From positions 1 through 10,569 of the forward strand of contig JBELMP010000087.1 in the NCBI GenBank assembly GCA_042095695.1: a stretch of 10,569 bases of DNA, read 5' to 3'. Under the pieces are notes generated by a model. That model searched no databases and was not told where the DNA came from. It worked only from the letters and a program-made list of their open reading frames with translations. Source of the stretch: Maricaulis sp042095695 (GTDB lineage Bacteria; Pseudomonadota; Alphaproteobacteria; Caulobacterales; Maricaulaceae). Below, in pieces: positions 6,682 through 10,569 of the stretch. The position numbers and the translations under genes were made by a program. The number at the start of each line of letters is the position of its first letter. Within the stretch, counting starts at the first letter, position 1.

Positions 6682-7854
6682 GTGAGCCGTTCTTCCTACA
6701 TTTTCACCTCGGAAAGCGTTTCCGAAGGCCATCCCGACAAGGTCTGCGACCGGATCTCGGATTCCATTGTGGATCTTTTCCTGGGCAAGGACCCGGAAGC
6801 CCGCGTGGCATGCGAAACCATGACCACGACCAATCAAATCGTATTGGCCGGCGAAGTGCGTTGCGCCGGCGAGATTTCAAACGATGAGATCGAGCAGGCC
6901 GCTCGCAATGCGGTTCGTGATATCGGCTATGAGCAGGATGGCTTTCACTGGCAGAACTCAGCCCTGCAGAACTTCCTGCACGAGCAATCGACCGATATTG
7001 CCGCAGGCGTAGACGCCGGCACCGGCACATATGTGGAAGAGGGCGCCGGCGACCAGGGCATCATGTTCGGCTTTGCGACCGATGAAACGCCGGAGCTTAT
7101 GCCCGCCCCGATCCTCTATTCCCACCAGATCCTCAAGCGCATGGCGGATGTCCGCAAGTCCGGCGAGCGCCCGGAATTCGAGCCGGATGCAAAGTCCCAG
7201 GTCACGCTGCGCTATGAGAACGGCCTGCCGGTCGGCGTGACATCAGTCGTCGTCTCGACCCAGCACAAGGCTGGTTTCAGCCCGGCGGATATCCGCGAAC
7301 TCGTGCGGCCGATCGTTCAGGACGTGCTGCCCGAGGGATGGTTCCCGCCCGAGGAAGAATTCTACGTCAATCCCACCGGCAATTTCGTGATCGGCGGCCC
7401 GGACGGCGATGCCGGCCTGACCGGTCGCAAGATCATTGTCGATACCTATGGCGGCGCGGCTCCGCACGGCGGCGGTGCATTCTCCGGCAAGGATCCGACC
7501 AAGGTCGACCGGTCTGCAGCCTATGCCTGTCGCTGGCTGGCCAAGAATGTTGTCGCGGCGGGCCTGTCCAAAAAGTGCACCATCCAGGTGTCCTACGCGA
7601 TTGGCGTGGCGAAGCCGCTATCGCTCTATGTCGACCTGCATGGAACCGGGCAAATTGCCGAAGCGAAGCTGGAAGAGGCGCTGATGGAAATCGCCGATCT
7701 TTCGCCGCGCGGCATTCGCACACGGCTTCAGCTCAATCGTCCAATCTATGCGCGCACGGCGGCCTATGGTCATTTCGGCCGGACGCCGGACAGTGAGGGC
7801 GGTTTCTCCTGGGAGCAGACCGACCTGGTGGACGCGCTCAAGGCGCTCGCCTAA
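6682..7854 (+). CDS. metK: S-adenosylmethionine synthetase (methionine adenosyltransferase)
   Basis: Makes SAM from methionine and ATP with release of pyrophosphate and phosphate, and works as a cytoplasmic tetramer. The protein is 390 aa. Signatures in order are SEGHPDKVCDRISD (His17, Asp19, Lys20 for ATP and phosphate), the family hexapeptide GAGDQG at 121-126, the SHQILKRMADVRKSG segment near 147-161, DAGLTGRKIIVDTYGG at 243-258, and the glycine-rich phosphate loop GGGAFSGKDPTKVDRS at 263-278. The GTG at 6682 is fixed by GAGGA at 6670-6674 with a 7-nt spacer and by the conserved SYIFTSESV opening. It is transcribed divergently from metF, with 181 bp between the two start codons holding two operator-like sites. 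ahcY follows on the same strand. If the ArsR-type sites are real, rising SAH or SAM would tune this gene together with metF-metH. Confidence 0.97.
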   Translation: MSRSSYIFTSESVSEGHPDKVCDRISDSIVDLFLGKDPEARVACETMTTTNQIVLAGEVRCAGEISNDEIEQAARNAVRDIGYEQDGFHWQNSALQNFLHEQSTDIAAGVDAGTGTYVEEGAGDQGIMFGFATDETPELMPAPILYSHQILKRMADVRKSGERPEFEPDAKSQVTLRYENGLPVGVTSVVVSTQHKAGFSPADIRELVRPIVQDVLPEGWFPPEEEFYVNPTGNFVIGGPDGDAGLTGRKIIVDTYGGAAPHGGGAFSGKDPTKVDRSAAYACRWLAKNVVAAGLSKKCTIQVSYAIGVAKPLSLYVDLHGTGQIAEAKLEEALMEIADLSPRGIRTRLQLNRPIYARTAAYGHFGRTPDSEGGFSWEQTDLVDALKALA

Positions 7855-7869
7855 ATCGTCACTCAATGC

Positions 7870-7889
7870 GGGGCCGGGCAACCGGCCCC
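7870..7889 (+). other. GC-rich hairpin with GNRA tetraloop between metK and ahcY
   Basis: GGGGCCGG and CCGGCCCC pair perfectly over 8 bp around a GCAA tetraloop. No T-tract follows (AGGCTTATACG comes next), so it is not a standard intrinsic terminator. It starts 15 nt after the metK stop and ends 23 nt before the purine-rich ahcY ribosome site. It may stabilise the 3' end of a processed metK mRNA, cause pausing, or set the ratio of metK to ahcY. It does not resemble the SAH riboswitch pattern as I remember it. Confidence 0.6.
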
Positions 7890-7927
7890 AGGCTTATACG
7901 ACACATCAAAAGAAGGACCTGATGGTC

Positions 7928-9337
7928 ATGACCGAATTTGCTGCGGACAAACCCTATGTCGTGAAGGACATGTCGCTGGCTCAATGGGGCCGGACCGAGC
8001 TCGACATGGCAGAGATTGAAATGCCGGGCCTGATGGCGCTGCGCGAGGAATACAAGGACGAGCAGCCGCTCAAGGGCGCGCGGATCGCCGGCTCCCTGCA
8101 CATGACGATCCAGACGGCCGTGCTGATCGAAACCCTGACGGCGCTGGGCGCTGAAGTGCGCTGGGCATCCTGCAATATCTTCTCGACCCAGGACCAGGCT
8201 GCTGCGGCCATTGCGGAAACCGGTGTGCCGGTCTTCGCCACCAAGGGCGAAACGCTGGAAGAATACTGGGATTATGCCGATGCCATCTTCCATTGGGGCA
8301 ATGGCGAGACTGCCAATATGATCCTCGATGATGGTGGTGATGCGACCCTCTATCTCATTCTCGGCGAGAAGGCCGAGAATGACCCGTCGCTTCTGGACCA
8401 TCCCAAATCGGAAGAGGAAACGGCGCTCTACGCCCAGATCAAGAAGCGCATCGCCGCCAGCCCGGGCTGGTTCGCCAAGGCGAAGGCCGCGATCCAGGGT
8501 GTCTCGGAAGAAACCACGACCGGCGTGATGCGTCTTTACCAGATGCACAAGCGCGGCGAGCTCCCCTTCCCCGCCATCAATGTCAATGACAGCGTCACCA
8601 AGTCGAAATTCGACAATCGCTATGGCTGCCGGGAAAGCCTGGTCGACGCCATTCGCCGCGGTACGGACGTCATGATGTCCGGCAAGAAGGCCCTGGTCCT
8701 CGGCTATGGCGATGTTGGCAAGGGCTCGGCGGAATCGCTCGCCGGTGCGGGCGCGCGCGTCTATGTCACCGAGGTCGATCCGATCTGCGCCCTGCAGGCC
8801 TGCATGGACGGATTTGAAGTCGTCACCATCGAGGACGTCATCGGTGAGATGGACATTTTCGTCACCGCGACGGGCAATAAGGACATCATCACTGTCGACC
8901 ATATGCGCGGCATGAAGGACATGGCCATCGTCTGCAATATCGGCCATTTCGATAATGAGATTCAGGTCGAGAGCCTGAAGAATTTCCAGTGGACCAATGT
9001 GAAGCCGCAGGTCGATCTGGTGAACTTCCCGGAAGGCCATCGCATCATTCTTTTGTCCGAAGGACGCCTGGTGAATCTTGGCAATGCCACCGGCCACCCC
9101 TCCTTCGTCATGTCCTCCAGCTTCACCAACCAGACGCTGGCGCAGATTGAGCTGTGGACCAAGGGCGAGCAGTACCAGAACGAGGTCTATATCCTGCCCA
9201 AGCATCTCGACGAGAAGGTCGCGGCGCTGCATCTGCCCAAGCTGGGTGCCAAGCTGACGACGCTGTCCGCCGAGCAGGCCGACTATATCGGCGTGGCCCA
9301 GCACGGGCCGTTCAAGGCCGAGCATTACCGCTACTAG
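7928..9337 (+). CDS. ahcY: Adenosylhomocysteinase (S-adenosyl-L-homocysteine hydrolase)
   Basis: NAD-dependent cytoplasmic enzyme that splits S-adenosylhomocysteine into adenosine and homocysteine, removing a strong methyltransferase inhibitor and returning homocysteine to MetH. The protein is 469 aa. It shows WGRTELDMAEIEMPGLMALRE near 20-40, SCNIFSTQDQAAAAIA near 81-96, the NAD-binding Rossmann motif GYGDVGKG at 259-266, VCNIGHFDNEI near 335-345, and the family C-terminus ending HYRY, whose Lys/Tyr reach the NAD of a neighbouring subunit. Residues about 147-190 are the extra segment found in the long form of the enzyme in many proteobacteria and plants. GAAGGA (7912-7917) is 10 nt before ATG 7928 and only 4 nt before the in-frame ATG 7922, so 7928 is preferred, with 7922 possible. 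The frame is open back into metK (7748) but that part is not coding for this protein. A strong terminator follows 23 bp after the stop. Confidence 0.96.
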   Translation: MTEFAADKPYVVKDMSLAQWGRTELDMAEIEMPGLMALREEYKDEQPLKGARIAGSLHMTIQTAVLIETLTALGAEVRWASCNIFSTQDQAAAAIAETGVPVFATKGETLEEYWDYADAIFHWGNGETANMILDDGGDATLYLILGEKAENDPSLLDHPKSEEETALYAQIKKRIAASPGWFAKAKAAIQGVSEETTTGVMRLYQMHKRGELPFPAINVNDSVTKSKFDNRYGCRESLVDAIRRGTDVMMSGKKALVLGYGDVGKGSAESLAGAGARVYVTEVDPICALQACMDGFEVVTIEDVIGEMDIFVTATGNKDIITVDHMRGMKDMAIVCNIGHFDNEIQVESLKNFQWTNVKPQVDLVNFPEGHRIILLSEGRLVNLGNATGHPSFVMSSSFTNQTLAQIELWTKGEQYQNEVYILPKHLDEKVAALHLPKLGAKLTTLSAEQADYIGVAQHGPFKAEHYRY

Positions 9338-9360
9338 GCCTCAAGCGACGACACGCGATC

Positions 9361-9388
9361 AAGCCCCTGCCTTTTGGCGGGGCTTTTT
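9361..9388 (+). terminator. Intrinsic terminator after ahcY
   Basis: AAGCCCC pairs with GGGGCTT and an inner GCC pairs with GGC around a TTTT loop, followed by a T-run (9384-9388). It ends the metK-ahcY transcript 23 bp past the ahcY stop. The last T directly abuts the stop codon of the convergent fau gene. In the minus direction the stem is followed only by TTGATC, so it would be weak for fau. Confidence 0.88.
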
Positions 9389-9985
9389 CTATGGCGCCGG
9401 GACAAGTGTGCCTTGCGGTGTGAGTATCACGTCCACCGGCTGGTCATGCGCTTCGTGCGGGAGGTGATCGATGAGCTGGACCGAGTAGCAAACACCGATG
9501 GCCAGCACCGTCCCGCGCGCCCGCAAGCGCGCCAGCGTGCGGTCATAATAGCCACCGCCATAGCCCAACCGATAGCCTTTGCGATCAAACGCAAGACCCG
9601 GAACAAGCAGGCAGTCCGGAACGCCGTGCGCAGCGCTTGCCAGCGGTTCCTCGCATCCGGCCAGCCCTTCGGTCAGCGGGTCACCCTCCTGCCAGTGAGC
9701 GAAATCCAGCGGCTGGTCACGGCCTGCGACGATCGGCAGGAGCAGACGGGCACCGCTGGCGCGCATGGCCGGTCGCGGATCAATCTCGCTATGGATCGGC
9801 CAATAGCCGGCCAGGCTCAGCGTCTCGCGGGGCTGGGAAACTAGCCCGAGGCGCGCCGGCAGCAGCGGGCCAAGCTGTTCGGCCAGCGCAGCAGCCGCAC
9901 CCGGGCCCTGGGCGGCGTGGGCCTGAGCGCGCAGGACTTTCATGCGCTGTCGCAAGCCGGTCTTGTTCTCTGCCTGAGCAGTCAT
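9389..9985 (-). CDS. fau: 5-formyltetrahydrofolate cyclo-ligase (5,10-methenyl-THF synthetase)
   Basis: ATP-dependent enzyme (YgfA/MTHFS family) turning 5-formyl-THF into 5,10-methenyl-THF, so returning a storage folate to the one-carbon pool that MetF draws on. The 198 aa are normal for the family. The signature VPGLAFDRKGYRLGYGGG followed by YYDRTL (about 128-151) contains the phosphate-binding glycine loop, YWPIHSEIDP (61-70) is the substrate-side segment, and KTGLRQRMK (8-16) is the ATP-contacting N-terminal helix. PHEAHDQPVDVILT near 176-189 is the conserved C-terminal motif. The ATG at 9985 has AGGTGG on the minus strand 9 nt upstream (9995-10000). A later ATG at residue 15 would cut the N-terminal helix. 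It follows zapA on the same strand across a 197-bp structured spacer and converges on ahcY. Its ribosome site can be paired by an upstream arm (10041-10047). Confidence 0.93.
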   Translation of the reverse strand: MTAQAENKTGLRQRMKVLRAQAHAAQGPGAAAALAEQLGPLLPARLGLVSQPRETLSLAGYWPIHSEIDPRPAMRASGARLLLPIVAGRDQPLDFAHWQEGDPLTEGLAGCEEPLASAAHGVPDCLLVPGLAFDRKGYRLGYGGGYYDRTLARLRARGTVLAIGVCYSVQLIDHLPHEAHDQPVDVILTPQGTLVPAP

Positions 9986-9994
9986 GTGGCGGTT

Positions 9995-10047
9995 CCACCT
10001 GCGCCGTCAGTCCGATTTTATCCCCACAGACCCGATAAATCAGGTGG
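9995..10047 (-). promoter_or_regulatory. fau leader with mutually exclusive hairpins over the ribosome site
   Basis: On the RNA of the minus strand CCACCTG (10047-10041) is a perfect complement of CAGGTGG (10001-9995), which contains the fau Shine-Dalgarno-like AGGTGG. The same upstream arm can instead pair locally: CCCAC (10048-10044) with GTGGG (10027-10023), extended by CTGA/TCGG around a TTTA loop. The first fold hides the ribosome site and the second frees it. This is seen by eye only, with no energies computed. It may be an RNA switch, part of 6S RNA processing, or chance. Confidence 0.4.
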
Positions 10048-10164
10048 GCGCCGCGTGAAAAAGGCCACGGCCCTCATCAGAGGCAGCTCCCTCGTGGTGA
10101 TGTACGGTCGGTAGGATAAGCGTTCTGTCGCACGCTGCAGAAATCCGCCACTGCCTATTTGGCC
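10029..10164 (-). ncRNA. ssrS: Candidate 6S RNA (ssrS) in the zapA-fau spacer
   Basis: 6S RNA binds the housekeeping RNA polymerase holoenzyme and is encoded between zapA and the cyclo-ligase gene in many proteobacteria, on their strand. This 197-bp spacer is too long and too structured for a simple gap and holds no credible ORF. By eye, AAATAGG (10160-10154) can pair with the CCTGATTT arm near 10044-10037, continuing through TGG/CCA and CG/CG as a bulged closing stem. Inside this GCGTG (10135-10131) pairs CACGC (10057-10053), and then an open region leads to a terminal hairpin at about 10097-10065. A long closing stem, a central open region and an apical hairpin are the 6S plan, but I could not match conserved 6S bases, so the ends are approximate and the call rests mostly on gene order. 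Confidence 0.42.
10058..10097 (-). terminator. Possible intrinsic terminator or apical hairpin downstream of zapA
   Basis: On the minus strand CCACG (10097-10093) pairs with CGTGG (10069-10065), with an inner CCTC/GAGG stem around TGAT, followed by CC and five T residues (10062-10058). It could end zapA transcripts. It overlaps the candidate 6S RNA, where it would be the terminal hairpin, and both readings cannot be right in the same molecule. Confidence 0.35.
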
Positions 10165-10180
10165 ATGAATGCGCCCGGGC

Positions 10181-10569
10181 TCAAGCACCGACCTGCGCAA
10201 ACTCGCTGTCCGAGGCCTTGGGCGGTGCATCATCATCGCTGGATTCCTCATCCAGCGCAGCCGCCAGACCCTCCAGACGCGCCGCGGCATCAGCAATGGC
10301 CGAAGCCAGGCGCACGCGCTCATCGCTTCGGGCAACATCGCCGCCGCGCGCCTCATCGCGCAGGCGATCAAGATGCGCAGACAGGCTGTCAGCGCGGCGC
10401 TCAGCATCCTTGAGCTCATCCACAACGACCAGCGAGGCCATCAGCAGAAGACGCAAATCGCCAATCTGGCCAACCTGCCCGGAAATGCCGGAGACCTTCT
10501 GGTCGAGATAGTCAGCAAGGGATTTCAGATAGGCTTCCTGCCCCTCCTCACATCCAATCGTGAACTCAC
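10181..10569 (-). CDS. zapA: Cell division protein ZapA (5' end beyond window)
   Basis: ZapA binds FtsZ and promotes bundling of protofilaments in the Z-ring. The reading frame runs uninterrupted from the right edge, beginning EFTIGCEEGQEAYLKSLA (10567 leftward), with no start codon in the window fitting the family, so the first few residues (typically a short strand before REFTIGC) are missing. Visible are 128 residues: the N-terminal FtsZ-binding globular part up to GQIGDLRLLLMASLVVVDEL, then a heptad-like charged helix (about KDAERRADSLSAHLDRLRD) that would form the dimer/tetramer coiled coil, then a second alanine-rich helix and an acidic low-complexity tail (DEESSDDDAPP). A start at 10456 would discard the FtsZ-binding domain and is wrong. 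The gene is followed by the candidate 6S RNA and fau on the same strand, the standard order in many proteobacteria. Assignment is good despite truncation. Confidence 0.87.
   Translation of the reverse strand, partial: EFTIGCEEGQEAYLKSLADYLDQKVSGISGQVGQIGDLRLLLMASLVVVDELKDAERRADSLSAHLDRLRDEARGGDVARSDERVRLASAIADAAARLEGLAAALDEESSDDDAPPKASDSEFAQVGA

Noticed and set aside
6640..6690. SAM/SAH (metK) riboswitch overlapping the metK ribosome site
   Set aside because: The short pseudoknot class known from Rhodobacterales has a recognisable GC-rich core ending in the ribosome site. This stretch is AT-rich and does not match.
7855..7921. SAH riboswitch before ahcY
   Set aside because: The gap is only 73 nt to the chosen start, dominated by one simple hairpin, and lacks the conserved SAH riboswitch core as I remember it.
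7748..7927. N-terminal extension of ahcY into metK
   Set aside because: The extra residues are low-complexity Arg/Ser/Pro from metK in another frame. The conserved family N-terminus begins near 7928.
7859..9325. 488-aa open frame on the minus strand opposite ahcY
   Set aside because: It mirrors the third-base GC pattern of ahcY, has no recognisable motif, and ahcY is unambiguous. Long antisense frames are common in GC-rich coding DNA.

Overview
This window looks like core chromosome from an alphaproteobacterium, probably near Caulobacterales, Maricaulales or Hyphomonadaceae. The placement is inference, based on the GC-rich coding style, a methionine synthase split into two genes, an AT-rich ArsR-type methionine operator, and the zapA - (6S RNA) - 5-formyl-THF cyclo-ligase neighbourhood. 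Almost every base is coding, and no transposase, CRISPR, tRNA or rRNA was found.

Layout, left to right. (1) A plus-strand GDP-L-fucose synthase (fcl) at 67-1017 is the only surface-polysaccharide gene and may be the edge of a glycan cluster lying to the left. (2) Four minus-strand genes follow in the order metF, metH-A (homocysteine methyltransferase domain), metH-B (folate, cobalamin and reactivation domains) and a YmdB-type metallophosphoesterase (6500 down to 1014). metF and metH-A overlap by four bases. metH-A and metH-B lie in the same frame, separated by one TGA and three codons. (3) A divergent AT-rich control region (about 6501-6681) carries a perfect 16-bp palindrome and a second degenerate copy. 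(4) The plus-strand pair metK - ahcY (6682-9337) ends at a strong intrinsic terminator. (5) On the minus strand at the right edge lie zapA (its 5' end is outside the window), a structured non-coding stretch where 6S RNA is expected, and a 5-formyltetrahydrofolate cyclo-ligase gene (fau).

The centre of the window encodes almost a complete activated-methyl cycle. MetF makes 5-methyl-THF, split MetH uses it to methylate homocysteine, MetK turns methionine into S-adenosylmethionine (SAM), and AhcY splits the S-adenosylhomocysteine (SAH) left by methyltransferases back to homocysteine. The cyclo-ligase returns 5-formyl-THF to the same folate pool. The two transcripts diverge from one operator region, so an ArsR-family SAH/SAM sensor encoded elsewhere could set both arms together.

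The families are all known. The points most worth a second look are the same-frame stop in metH with no visible ribosome site for the second half, the paired operators, the structured zapA-fau spacer whose arms can hide the fau ribosome site, and the GNRA-capped hairpin between metK and ahcY.
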